The notes beneath the pieces are model-generated. The model ran no database searches. It was given only the letters and a program-made list of their open reading frames with translations, and was not told the DNA's origin. 64,000 nt of DNA from positions 1,682,864,167-1,682,928,166 of the forward strand of contig CM062818.1 in NCBI GenBank assembly GCA_031772625.1, in the 5' to 3' direction. The translations under genes and the position numbers were made by a program. The stretch comes from Pinus tabuliformis. Lineage: Eukaryota; Streptophyta; Pinopsida; Pinales; Pinaceae. Positions 22,030-34,299 of the stretch are shown here, piece by piece; the first letter of the stretch is position 1; each line of letters opens with the position of its first letter.

Positions 22030-25000
22030 ATGGCTTTGCTAACCAATCTGATGTTGGAAGGCAGTTAGTGCTTTAATGGCACAAATTATAACATCTGGAA
22101 ACAGAGAATGTTGACCATTTTTGAATATAGGCGTCTTGATCAGCTTGTTTTAGCCAAAGAGCTCCGTCCTGGTACAACTGGTAACGATCAAGATAAGTTT
22201 GATGATCGAAATCGAGAGGCTGTTATGCTTCTCAAACTTTCTGTAATTGATGATCAGTTACCGCAGATTCCTTCCGGCAAAACAACTGCTGAAATTTGGC
22301 AACATCTTAAGGAATTGCACGAGACATCCGACAAGAGCAGAGCCTTCTTTCTCAAAAATCAGCTGTTCTCCATCACGATGGACGAACATATGTCGTTATA
22401 GGAACATCTTAACAGGATTAAAGACATTCGAGATCAGCTCGAAGCCATTGGTCGGACCATGGAGGAAGAAGATATGGTAGTCATTACTCTGAAAAGTCTA
22501 CCGAAATCTTATGAACACTTCATAGAAACACTCAACATTACCACCACAAATGTTGATCTGAAGTTTCCAGAGTTATGCACCAAACTCCTGCAGCAGGATC
22601 GGTGGAAACAACAGTTTGGTAGTGGTGCTTCATCAGTGTCCTCTGAAAATGCCTTTGCTGCCAAATATCACTCCCCTCAGTCCTTTCAGCTGAAAGTTTC
22701 TTCGCAGCCGTTTGATCCGACTAGAAAGAAAAGTGTGCAGTGTAATTACTGTCACAAGTTTGGGCACATGAAGAAAGATTGCCGACAGAGGATTGCTTCT
22801 GAGCAAAAGAAACAGGGAGGGCCCCATCAGACAACAAATGTTGCAGAACATTCCGAGCAGACAGATTCTGCCTTTTATGCCTTTATGGCTAAAAAGTCTT
22901 CAGATCATGTCCCGTCTTCTGCCTGGTACATTGACTCTGGTGCATCACGCCATTTCTCTCACAGGCGTGACTGGTTTATTGACTTCTCACCTTTCAGTGA
23001 TTCTGTGGTATTTGGCGGAGGTGAAAAGTACACAGTGGTTGGCAGAGGTACAGTTCAGATTCAGTCTGGTGGGCGCACACTCATCTTCCTGAATGTGTAC
23101 TATGTTCCTGGTATGGAAATTAATCTGCTGTCTGTCAGCCAGATTATGAGGAACTCTCCTCAGCTTGATGTAGTGTTCAGTGCGCACAAGTGCGCTATTA
23201 TCGGCAGGGAGACTAGTCTTACGGTCGCTGTTGGCCTCGAAGATCATGGTTTATACAGGCTTCTTGACACTGGTGATTCTCCAGAAGTGGCTCTAGTGGC
23301 TCGTGTTTCTCCAATCAGCACTCTGTGGCATCAGCGATATTGGCATCTAAACATGCAGTAACTCTCTCAACTTTCTCGGGAGGGACTTGTGTCAGGGTTA
23401 CCTGATATTCAGACTCAGCAGTTGGGCATATGTGGCGCCTGTCAAGCTGGCAAGCAACATCGGTCTTCATTCAAGGATGGAGAATCTTGGCGCGCATCTA
23501 AGGTACTCCAGTTAATTCATGCTGATATTTGTGGTCCTATGAATACATCTTCTATCACTGCTTGCAAATATTTTTTGCTTATTGTAGATGATTTTAGTAG
23601 AAAGATGTGGGTGTATTTTCTAAAATATAAATCTGATGCATTTAGCACCTTTCAGAAGTTTAAAACCTTAGTTGAAAAAGAGTCTGGCTGTAATATCATG
23701 ACTCTTAGGACAGATAACGGGGGGGAATTTTGTTCTTCTGCTTTTTCCAACTTCTGTGATACTCATGGCATCAAACGCCAGTTAACTACACCCTACACTC
23801 CTCAGCAAAACAGTGTTGTCGAATGCCGCAACCGCACGGTTGTTGAAATGGCTCGTCCCATGTTACAACACAGGAGTGTTCCGAACAAATTTTGGGCTGA
23901 AGCAGTATTTACTGCTGTTTATCTTCTTAACCGATCACCCACTCAGGCTGTTAAGGGGAAGACCCCTGAAGAGGTTTGGTCTGGCCGTAAGCCTACGATC
24001 AATCACCTCAAAGTATTTGGCTCAGTTGCATATGTTTGGATTCTAGCTGCTAAGCGTTCTAAGTTGGATTCCAAAAGCCAGAAACTCATGATGACAGGGT
24101 ACAGTGATCATCACAAGGCCTATAGACTAATAGATATAGCCACTGGTCGTCTTAGCTTCAGTCGGGATGTAGTATTTGATGAAGACAGAGGATTCTTTCA
24201 GTCTTCTTCTTCTGAGCAGTGTTCTGAGGATCAACCTCACAATGTTCTTCTTCCGGTCGGTCCACCTGATGGGAGGGATGATGCAGCATCAGTGTTTGAT
24301 AATACACTATCTGAGCTTTCTCCGGAAAATAACCCTCCTCTTGCTGCACCTATTGTTCTTGAGCCTTCTCCACCTCCTCCCGATATTGGTTCCTCTACTC
24401 TTCGGCCAAAATGGTGGGCTAAAACCATTGGTGATCTCCAGGATGATGAGCTCCTTGAAGGTAGAACTTCTAGACATAAGAGCAAACAACAGTCTACAGT
24501 AAATTTTGCTCTTATGGCTAACCTTCACAGTATCTTTGAGCCTCAAACCTATTCAGAGGCTAAGGGTACATCTGAGTGGGAACAGGCTATGGAAGCTGAA
24601 TTCCAGAGTCTTCAGAAGAATCACACGTGGACCCTTTCTGATCTTCCTGCAGGGAAAAAGCCCATCAGCTGCAAATGGGTGTATAAAGTGAAATACAAAG
24701 CTGACGGAACCCTAGACAAGTATAAAGCTCGTCTTGTGGCTCGAGGGTTCTCACAGAAGGAAGGCATCGACTATGAGGAGACTTTTGCTCCTACAGCCAA
24801 GATGAGTACCATACGGCTTGTCCTTGCTCTAGCAGCTCAGTTCAATTGGAAAGTTCATCAGATGGATGTAAATAGTGCTTTCCGAAATGGTGACTTACAG
24901 GAAGAAGTCTACATGACGCAGCCTCCAGGATTCAAGATTGTTGGTCAAGAACAGAAAGTGTGTAGATTAGCTAAAGCACTCTATGGATTGAAACAAGCTC

Positions 25001-26079
25001 CTCGGGCTTGGTACATGAAAATTGATCAGTACCTGACAGATCATGGCTTTCAGCAGAGCCCATCTGATGCAAACCTATATATCAAGCATACTGGTGATGA
25101 TATTTTGTTTGTAGTTGTCTATGTGGATGACCTTATCATTACTGGTAGCTCTGCACATTTGGTCCATGGGATCAAACAAGACTTATGCAGCACCTTTGAT
25201 ATGACAGACTTGGGACTTCTTCATTACTGTCTGGGGGTTGAAGTCTGGCAGACTGAGAACAACATCTTTGTCTCTCAGTCCAAGTATGCAAAAAATCTTG
25301 TGGACAGGTTCAGAATGCAGGATTGCAAACCGGCCACGACTCCTATGGAACCAGGACTCAAACTTTCAGCTCAGTCATCCTCCCACTTTGTGGATGAAAC
25401 TTTATTCAGGCAATTAGTAGGCAGCCTCATCTACCTTACTGCCACTAGACCTGACATCAGTTTTGCAGTGAGCTACATTTCCCGCTTCATGTCAGCTCCT
25501 GAGGCTGATCATTGGATAGCAGCAAAGCGTGTGCTACGATATGTGCGTGGCACTCCTGATTATGGACTCCTATACACTCGAAGTTCCGATCCTATACTCA
25601 GTGGTTACACAAATTCTGACTGGGCCGGTTCGGTTGATGACCGAAAATCTACCGCTGGGTATGTGTTTAGTCTAGGATCCGGTGCTGTCACCTGGACTAG
25701 TAAGAAGTAGCAGGCAGTGGCTCTCTCCTCAACAGAAGCAGAGTATTGTGGAGCAGTTAAGGCATCTTGTGAGGCAGTTTGGCTTAGACGTATGCTTGCG
25801 GATATGCATGTTTCCCAGACAGGTCCTACTCCCTTGTTTTGTGATAATCAGGGAGTGCTCAAACTTGCCAAGAATCCAGTCTTTCATGAATGAACAAAGC
25901 ATGTGGAAACCCATTGCCACTACATTCGCTAACTTGTTGAAAACGGATCTGTTCAGTTGCGATATGTTCCCACAACAGAGCAGCCCACAGACATCTTCAC
26001 CAAGCCTCTTGGTCCTGATAAATTTGTAAAATTCAGAGGGTCTAGACTCTATTGGCGTTGTAAATATATTGAGCATTAA
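22030..26079 (+). pseudogene. Copia-1 gag-pol polyprotein, six in-frame stops
   Basis: One frame of about 1,350 codons runs from ATG 22030 to TAA 26077. Domains in order: UBN2-type gag (WKQRMLTIFEYRRLDQ to about 22600), CCHC zinc knuckle CNYCHKFGHMKKDC (about 22740), protease YIDSGASRHF (22930), GAG-pre-integrase with LWHQRYWHL, integrase (HADICGP, TDNGGEF, then the glutamate of VVEC), reverse transcriptase with the YVDDLIIT box (about 25120), and RNase H (SDWAG near 25620; STEAEY near 25730). Stops lie at 22066, 22399, 23359, 25708, 25891 and 25930. From the usual family residues at these places, several look like CAG to TAG or CGA to TGA changes. In RNase H the sequence is YTNSDWAG where most relatives have an aspartate in place of the N, a possible catalytic loss. 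No frameshift was seen, so decay is by point mutation. Confidence 0.92.
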
Positions 26080-26086
26080 GGGAGGG
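26076..26086 (+). promoter_or_regulatory. Copia-1 polypurine tract
   Basis: TTAAGGGAGGG directly precedes the 3' LTR, where plus-strand synthesis starts in LTR retrotransposons. Confidence 0.8.
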
Positions 26087-26314
26087 TATTAGAATAATAC
26101 TATTTAGTGTTTAATGCTCATTCTTATTAGCTGTTGCTATTTTTATCATTTTAGCAGTTTCTTAGATGAAACTGGTTGTTTCTATTTCCTAAATAGAAAC
26201 TTGATGTTTCTATCACTGTAAATATCTCTGTATTACTTATTGAGCTACATTATGCTCATGTAATTAATTTAATTCATTCATTGGAAATCAATATGCGTGT
26301 TTCGCACTGTTTTA
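26087..26314 (+). repeat. Copia-1 3' LTR
   Basis: 228 bp, from TATTAGAATAATAC to CGCACTGTTTTA, followed by the target-site copy CCCCT (26315-26319). Confidence 0.95.
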
Positions 26315-28008
26315 CCCCTCTGCAACAACAACATCTCCATTCATTGACTTTCCTTCCGCACTTTGAGCGTCCCTGCAGACACGCGCATTAAAACACTCTG
26401 TCGCACCAACAGACTTCAAGAGGCACTGGACACCTTCAAGCACCTGCTTTCACCTAAATCTACATCCATCCCCTCTCTAATCACCTGCAATGTCTTGTTA
26501 AGTAGCCCACTTCGACTGAATCAACATGAGTCAGTGTTGTCTGTTTACAAACTTATGATTGAAGGCGACATTATTCCAGATCTCATAACTTTGAACATTA
26601 TCATCAATTGTCATTGTGAAACAGGGAAAATGGATTATGCATTGAAAGTGTTTGAAGGAATGGAAGCACATTTATATGTTCCAAATGTCGTAACCTTCAA
26701 TACCCTCATCAAAGGGTTTTGCAGGAAATTCAGAGTTGAGGACGCTATCAAGGTTTTCAGACAAATGAGGAGCAAACAAAAAGAGCCTTGTCATGTTACA
26801 TATAATACCCTAATAAATGGGCTCTGCAAGGCTGGGAAATTCCACGAGGCATTCGGATTGTTAGCTGTTATGCTGCAAAATGGCCATGAGCCTGACACAT
26901 CCACATTTAACTCGTTCATGGATCGGCTATGCAAAGAAAGTAAGCTCCAAGAAGTCAAGAAACTATTGTGTCTAATGATAAAAGAGGGTTGTAATCCCAA
27001 TGTAAGGAAGGGAAGTTGGATAAGGCAAGGAAGCTCTTCTCTGAAATGCCTGACAAAAACATATCCCCTGATGTGTTCACGTACAGTGCGCTTATTGATG
27101 GTTTATGTAAGGAAGGCAAGTTGGACAAGGTGACGAAACTCTTCTCTCATATGTCTGAGAAAAACATATCACCTAATGTGGTCACATACAATGCACTTCT
27201 TCATGGTTTATGTAAGGAAGGCAAATTGGATAAGGCAAGGAAGCTCTTCTCTGAAATGTCAGGGAGGAACATATGCCCCAATATTGTCACATACACCTCT
27301 CTTATTCATGGTTTATGTAATAAAGGCAAGTTGGATGAGGCAAAGAAGCTTTTTTATGAAATGTCTAGCAGAAACATTTGCCCTAACCTTGTCACATACA
27401 ATGCACTTATCAATGGTTTATGTAAGGAAAGGCAATGGCAGGAGGCCACCAGAGTGCTTCATGAGATGCTAAACAAAGGGTGCAATCCAGATTTTATCAC
27501 ATACAACACTGTTATTGATGGTCTTGGCAAAGAAGGCAAGCTTCAGGAAGCTCTCAGGTTATTAGATGTTATGGTGAAAATAGGCATTCCACCTGATCAA
27601 ATAACATACAGTACACTTATAAATGGAATTTGCAGAGCGGATAAGCCGGAGAAGGCAGAGGAGCTTCTTCGAGAGATGCCAGAGAAAGGTTGCAGGCCTG
27701 ATCTAGTTAGTTATAATACATTAATACACAGGCTTTGCAAGCATAATAGGATAGACGAAGCTCACCAGATCTTCTATGAGATGCAAGGCCAGGGTCAGAG
27801 CCTTGATATTATCACATACACCACATTGATGAATGGACTCTGCAGAGTGGGTAACCTGATGGAGGCAATAAAATTATTCGAACAGATGAAAGACAGAGGT
27901 CATGGGCCTGATATGATTACATATGCCACCATCATGGACGCACTATGCAAGGAAGGCACACCCAAAAACGCCAATAGAATATTGGATGAGATCTTGAAAA
28001 AAGTTTGA
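26315..28008 (+). pseudogene. PPR copy 3, main part: P-class PPR protein with a 34-bp deletion
   Basis: The coding sequence resumes after Copia-1 with CNNNISIH, then a TGA where copy 4 has CGA, then the ADTRIKTLCRTNRLQEALD start of the PPR region. Motifs run in one frame to about 27003. There, 34 bp present in copy 2 are missing between two ATGT repeats, and the frame shifts. The rest (27016-28008) is a clean array of about nine 35-residue motifs ending in ILDEILKKV. By the known PPR code (motif residues 5 and 35), the eight complete motifs of this block read S-N, N-N, T-N, N-D, N-D, S-D, N-D, T-D, predicting A, C/U, A, U, U, G, U, G. The downstream block has its own in-frame ATG candidates but no presequence. 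Role as in copies 1 and 2; not functional as a whole. Confidence 0.88.
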
Positions 28009-29892
28009 TACTTGTGTTGTGACATTAAGTTGTAAATAAAAAGCTTCTGTAACGATATTGCTGAAATGCACCTCGCAAGATTTAGTAAAAGGGAGTAAAT
28101 TGCAGTTGATGAAGTACAAGGATGACTTGAGTAATAATGCACTATCTGAAACAGGTATGGTGGCTGAGTTGATCAAGTGGTACACGTGGAATTTCAATAA
28201 GAGTGCATGAGGTGTTTAATATTAGGAGAGGACGTTACAAATCATAGGAGTGGTGAGTTACAAATTGATCTGATATTTTCTTAGTCATGACAGTTTTAAA
28301 GGTGGTTAATAGATTGATAAAGGATTTCAAAAATATTATACAAAGCGTTAGACTTTTCTTCAGTTTATATTGTCTGAATTGTCTGTCTGAAGTGGTCCTG
28401 AGGAAGCGTTTTATCATTGTTAGTATTTAGCAAATGGCTTCCAATAGTCGCAACTTTTAATGTAGGCAAAACCGATGGACTTACTGTAATAGCACCTATT
28501 AGTATAAGACTTGCCGGCAGCCATATAAAATACTATCAAGTCAGTTTTATGTGTGAAAATTGATGATCTGGATTTGGTCTACTCATGGCTTGCTTTACCA
28601 GTTGGTGAGTTACTATTGCTGAATTGTTCATGGTTAATTTTAGGGAAAAACTAAAATAGATGGTTGATCAATCGGCTGTCAAACACATTCAGTAATTAAT
28701 TTTGTTTGAGAGTTTGACATTAATTATCACTTTCCCTGAGGTCATGTAATTTATTAAGATTCACTGTAATAAATGTGACCTGGCAACATGGGGATTTGCT
28801 TCACTAGGTTTGGTATTATTGCATTGAAGGTAGTTTGACTGCATGAACACTATGTACTTTAGAGGCTACGTGGCAAAACAGTCGACAAGAACAGCATGAG
28901 AGTATGGAGGCAGAGATAGGACATTATTCACAGTATGATGGCAGAGATCGGACATTATCCAAAAAGGTCTGATCAATCTTACTCTATGCAGACTTTACTC
29001 TGTGGCTATGTCATGATTTAACTGTCCTAATTAGTTGCATGCATATATGAAACTCGAATGGCAGTACACAATGATTAAAACCTTACTGTAGATTCACTTC
29101 TCACAGGCTGTTAAGTTCAACTAGTTTAACTTCCTCTGCATGGCTAATGTGCAATACTAGCTCCAAGCTTTGCTTCTTACAGGACATGATTAGAATATAC
29201 AGAAATTTGGATTCACAGGTCACAGGCTGTTAAAATCAATTAGTTTAACTTCCTCTGCATGGCCAATGTGCAATACTAGTCTAAGCATTGCTTCTTACAG
29301 GAAATATGATTAGAATATACAGAAATTTGCTTCTGCCACTAGTTGGTGAATATAATATAGTCTTTGCTGGAAGTGAACACCGTCAGATTTGTCTACTGTA
29401 TATTGCACTAGACATATGATTTGCAATCTCGTGTTTTTTCGTTTCTAGTCTTCAATGGGTGTGGCTTGGGGAACTTTGATTCCAATAGCTTTGGGATCTC
29501 AAAATTAGTATAGCTTAGTATATATTTATAATATTATTTGGGATAAAAATTGAAATGTTTGGTTTGATTAATGTGAAATGCCAGGGAGCAACATCTACAA
29601 GAATTAAAGATAAGAGTCCTTCAAGAATTAGTCAACAGGAATGACAGGTATTGATCATCTATTGATCTGTTTTCTTCATTCAAAATGAAATCCAATTTTA
29701 TTATTTTACATCATAGGATTCTTATTGAAATGTGAGAATTCCAATAAAGAAAGATAATTTCTGGATTTCTTTATGTTTTTGTTGTATCCTATCATATTGT
29801 AATTTTATATAATCCAGACGAGAACTTGCAAATTTGGTGCGACATGGAAATTCCATACAAAGAACGAAGTTTAGGATGGGTAGGTATGAATG
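28009..29892 (+). other. Conserved 3' flank of PPR copy 3
   Basis: Closely similar to 3818-5690. Differences are single bases and small indels, for example a lost AT at the ACAGGACATATG of copy 1. No coding frame is conserved between the two flanks. It ends at the Copia-2 insertion. Confidence 0.8.
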
Positions 29893-29897
29893 TCTTG

Positions 29898-30201
29898 TGT
29901 AGTCAATGGAGGTTACAAAACAAGAAAGAAATGAAACCGACAACAACCATACAAGTAATAACTCAGGATTTACGTGGTAAAACCTTGACAGAGTGTCAAG
30001 GAAACATCCACGGGGCAAGGGATTGGATTTTCTATTCAATCAATGAAATGATTCTCTATTACAATAGTTCGGGCATTCATCAGTTTTATATGAGCCTCCT
30101 TAGTTACATAACTGCTGATTTGGTATGAAACTGACTTGTCAATAACTAAAACAATTTATCCAAATTTACATTTACATTAATTTGTTGTCAAATTACCAAC
30201 A
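29898..30201 (-). repeat. Copia-2 3' LTR
   Basis: 304 bp, TGTAGTCAATGG to TTACCAACA on the plus strand; a purine-rich tract on the minus strand (AAGGTGGAGTT) adjoins it at 30202-30212. Confidence 0.93.
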
Positions 30202-30214
30202 AACTCCACCTTGA

Positions 30215-33200
30215 CAACAATTTTCCTAATCCTTTGCCGATGCCCATTCATCATCTTTTTTGCAAGCCAAGAGAAGCTAAACACCATCGCAGCTTCTCTA
30301 CTGTAATTGGCTTTGTGAATATGTTTGCACAATTCTCTCGTGTATGGACCTTTTGAAGAGCTACTTTTCTGCCATCAATCACATGTCTCAGAAAATTTTA
30401 CCTTACATCAATGTGCTTGGTTGTGCTGTGATAAATAGCCAAGTGAATAGCACTTTGACTGTCACAAAGTACATTCACTTTCTCCTGCGTCCTTCCAATC
30501 TCATCAAGTAGACCCTTTAATCAGATTGCTTCTTTACTGGCATCTGAAGCAGCGATATATTCTGCTTCGATAGTGAACAACACAACTGTTTCTTGAAGCT
30601 TTGAAATCCAACTAATTGCTCCACCTGCAAGAGTAAAGACATAACCTGTAGTAGATCTTCTTTTGTCCAAATCACCGGCATAATCAGCATCTACATATCC
30701 ATAGACTGATTCTTCACTACCATTAAAGATGATGCAATGGTCACTTGTGCCTCTTAGATATCGAAGCACCCATTTCACTGCTCGCCAATGTTCTTCACCT
30801 GGATTTGCCATGAACCTGCTGACAACTCCAACTGCATGTGAAATGTCAGGTCTTGTAGATACCATCGCATACATTAAGTTGCCTACAACATTTGCATATG
30901 GTACATGAGACATATACTGTTTTTCTTCATCAGTTCTAGGACTCAAAACCGAAGAAAGCTTAAAATGGGAAGTTAATGGAACATTAACAGGTTTCACATT
31001 GTTCATACAGAACTTTTCAAGTACTTTCTCCACATACTTCTGCTGTGATAACTAAAGCTTACTATTTTTCCTGTCTCTGTGTATCTCCATGCCCAACTAA
31101 TGTTTTGCTGCTCCAAGATCGTCCATATCAAACGTTCTAGAGAGCTGAGCCTTTAACCTGTTGATCTCTTCCATGCTTTTGCTTGCAATAAGCATATCAT
31201 CAACATATAAAGCTAAGATAACGAATATGCCATTGAAACTTTTGAAGTATACACAATGATCATACTCACTTCTAATAAAGTTCTGGCTCACCATGAAGGA
31301 GTCAAACTTCTTGTACCATTGTTTGGGAGACTGCCTCAGACCATACAATGATTTCCTGAGCTTGCAAACTAATCTTCTGCTGCGACCTTGTACAAAACCT
31401 TTTGGTTGTTCCATATATAACTCTTCATTCAAATCACCATGTAGAAAAGTTGTTTTAACATCTAATTGTTCTAACTCAAGGTTAAATAATGCAGTTAGTG
31501 CCAACACAGTACGAATAGAAACAAGTTTTACAACTGGTGAAAAAATCTCATGAAAGTCGATACCTTCAACCTGAGAATACCCTTTTGCTACCAGTCTCAC
31601 CTTATACCTTTCGATACTTCCATCAACTTTCTGTTTCAGTTTGAAGACCCATTTGCATCCAACAACATTTCTCCCTTCAGGAAGTTCTACACGATCCCAG
31701 GTATTGTTCTTGGCTAAGGAATCCATTTATTCTTCCATAGTTGTTTTCCATTTTTCGCTATCCGTATCATCCACTGCTTCCTGATAACAAGAAGGTTCCC
31801 CATCTTCAGTAATCAAAGCAAAAGATGAAGCAGAATCTTCATACCTTTTGGGAGTTTTTCTTTCCCTTGTAGACCTTCTTAGAGTGACTGGTTGCTGAAC
31901 TGGTTCAGAAACTTCAACAGCTTCTTTTGTATCTTCAACACCTTTTTCTCCAGAAGCCTCTTCTTCCTTTTGACCATCACCAAAAAATCTAGCCTCCAAC
32001 TCAACTTGTTGATTTGGCGATACTTGTACCTGTTCAATTCTTTCAACATTTGATTTTAAAAGAGAAGATTCATCAAATGTTACATCTCTACTAGTGACTA
32101 TCTCCCGCGATGTAGGATCCCACAACTTGTATCCTGTCACTGCATAGTCATACCCAACAAAGACATAACATTTTGATTTTGGATGTAATTTTGAACGCTG
32201 ATTTTTAGGAATAAGAGAATAAGCATCACAACCAAATATCCTTAATTGTGAATAATCACAAGACTGACCTGACCAAACTTCTTCAGGAATTTTACAATTA
32301 ATTGCTATTGAAGGTGATCTGTTAACTAAATAACAAGCAGTGGATACTGCTTCTTCCCACAACTCCTTTTGCAAGTTAGCATTGCTGATCATGCTTCTGG
32401 CTCTTTCCACAAGAGTCCGATTCATACGTTCAGCAACACCATTTTGCTGAAGAGTATAAACAATAGTTTTGTGTCTAACAATTCCTTCATCCTTACAGTA
32501 TTGTTCAAATTCTATTGAAGTAAATTCACCACCATTGTCAGTTCTCAAACATTTAATTGATTTGCTTGTTCTTTTCTCTACCATTGCTTTAAATTGTTTA
32601 AAGACATTGAATACATCAACTTTTTTTTTAAGCATAAAGACACAAACTTTACGGGAGAAATCATCAATAAACATTAAAAAATATAGAGCACCTCCATATG
32701 ATACAACAGGAGATGGTCCCCACAGATTAGAATGAATATAGTCTAAAATATCTTTACTATTATGATTCCCAGTTTTTAATCTCTGTTTATACTGTTTTCC
32801 ATACACACAATGTTTATAGAAATCCAACTTCAAGGATTTCAAATCAGGAAGTGATTTACGTTTCATCAGTACCTGAAGACCTTTCTCGCTCATGTGACCC
32901 AATCGCTGATGCCATAGGCGAGTACCTCCTTCTTTTTCTGACACAATCGCTGTCTCACTGACCTGAGTACTTCCTTTGAGTCTGTAAAGATTTCATACCT
33001 TTTCTGCTTTCATAACAATGAGGGCGCCTTTAAAGACTTTCAACACTCCATTCTGACCTGTAAACTTATAACGATCAGAATCCAACACTCCCAAAGAATT
33101 CAAATTTTTCTTCAAATCAGGTACATGTCTAACCCTAGTTAATGTTGTAACTGTGTTATCATACATTTTAATCTTGATATTTTCCATCCCAACAGTCTGA

Positions 33201-34238
33201 CATGTTACATTATTACCTATAAACACAGAATTACCATTTACATCTTCATATGAAGTAAACCAATTTCTGTGTGGACACATGTGATGAGAAGCACCAGAGT
33301 CTAACAACCAGCGTTCTAAACCCTAAGAGACATTACATACAGGTGAAGTTTCATCTATCATACATAATTCTTCAGCAGATAAAACTTCGTCTATCATACT
33401 TGAATCAACCTGATTTGCTTCCTTCTTCGGGTTATTAGACTCTTATCGTTTCCAACAGTCTTTCTTCAGGTGTCCAATTTTATTGCAGTGCCAACATTTT
33501 GCCTTACACTTCTTTCCCTTTGATTTAGATCTGAAAGACCCCCTTGTTTTTTCTCCTCTTTCCTTTGACCGTCCTCTAGCTATCATGGCTTATGATGCAC
33601 CTGTTTTAGTATTGGATTTCCTTCGTACTTCTTAAAACAAGAGAGATCTCACAACTGATTCAAATTTCAAAGAATCAGCGGTGCTCAAACTGATTGAAGT
33701 TATGAAGTGGTCCCATGACTCGGGCAGAGAACACAAGGTTATAGCTTTGTCTTCTTCTTGAATTTTAACTTCCATATCTAATAATTGGCATATAAGTGTA
33801 TTAAAAACATTCAAATGTTCTGCAACTTTTGAACTCTCCTTCATTCGAAGACTGTACAGTTGTCTTTTTCAAATAAATTCTATTTGTTAACGACTTTGTC
33901 ATATATAGTTTTTCCAGTTTTTCCCATAACCCTGAAGTTGTACTTTCTTCAACAATGTTGAAGAGAACTTCATCTGCCAGGAATAACCTGATGGTACTGA
34001 GAGCTCGAACATCCAAGTCCTCCCAGTCTGAATCAGAGATTCTTGCAGGTTTCTTATTTGCCCCTTTGAAAGCTTTGTGCAACCCTTGTTGCGCCAACAA
34101 ATCCCTAACTTTTAGTTTCCATAGAGCAAAGTTGCTCTTTCCGATGAATTTCTCCCTTACAACTTGTTTTCTTTCTCCCCCTTCTAATGTAGATGTCTCC
34201 TCTTTATAGAGGAGACATCTATTACAATAGACCGTCAT
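30215..34238 (-). pseudogene. Copia-2 gag-pol polyprotein, frameshifted and with stops
   Basis: On the minus strand from 34238: gag with FALWKLKVRDLLAQQGLHKA, a frameshift near 33840, then AEHLNVFNTLICQLLD. CCHC knuckle CWHCNKIGHLKKDC near 33475-33520. Protease MLDSGASHHM at 33307. GAG-pre-integrase LWHQRLGHMSEKGL. Integrase with FIDDFSRK, RTDNGGEF and NGVAERMNRT. Reverse transcriptase (KWVFKLKQKVDGSIERYK, LYVDDMLI). RNase H (GYVDADYAGD, TIEAEYIAA) ending near 30215. After the shift the remaining domains share one frame, broken by stops at about 33632, 32993, 31727 and 31100. The family is the Tnt1-like branch with a short gag, different from Copia-1. A D-Y in YVDADYAG replaces the usual DW, probably neutral. 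Confidence 0.9.
34191..34220. other. Perfect 13-bp hairpin at the start of Copia-2 gag
   Basis: AGATGTCTCCTCT and AGAGGAGACATCT are exact reverse complements separated by TTAT; one or two further pairs are possible outside. It lies within the first codons of the longest gag frame, where retroelement RNAs often have packaging or dimerisation structure. Function is not shown. Confidence 0.7.
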
Positions 34239-34299
34239 GGTTCATTCAGTTTAACCTTTTTGTCAAAAATAAGAAATCCATCCTTGTTACAGGATGCCG

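Larger units (their letters stand above)
20576..26314 (+). mobile_element. Copia-1: complete Ty1/copia LTR retrotransposon inside PPR copy 3
   Basis: The element is 5,739 bp with two 228-bp LTRs (20576-20803 and 26087-26314) that differ at about six positions (roughly 97 percent identity). A primer-binding site complementary to initiator tRNA-Met follows the 5' LTR, a purine tract precedes the 3' LTR, and a 5-bp target duplication CCCCT flanks it. LTR ends are TA...TA instead of the usual TG...CA. The internal order gag, protease, integrase, reverse transcriptase, RNase H is that of Copia. A leader of about 1.2 kb before gag contains a captured host-gene fragment in antisense. Six in-frame stops make it non-autonomous now. 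Confidence 0.95.

Noticed and set aside
24158-24546. Several frames overlapping Copia-1 pol
   Set aside because: They are shadows in the linker between integrase and reverse transcriptase, which is low in sequence constraint.
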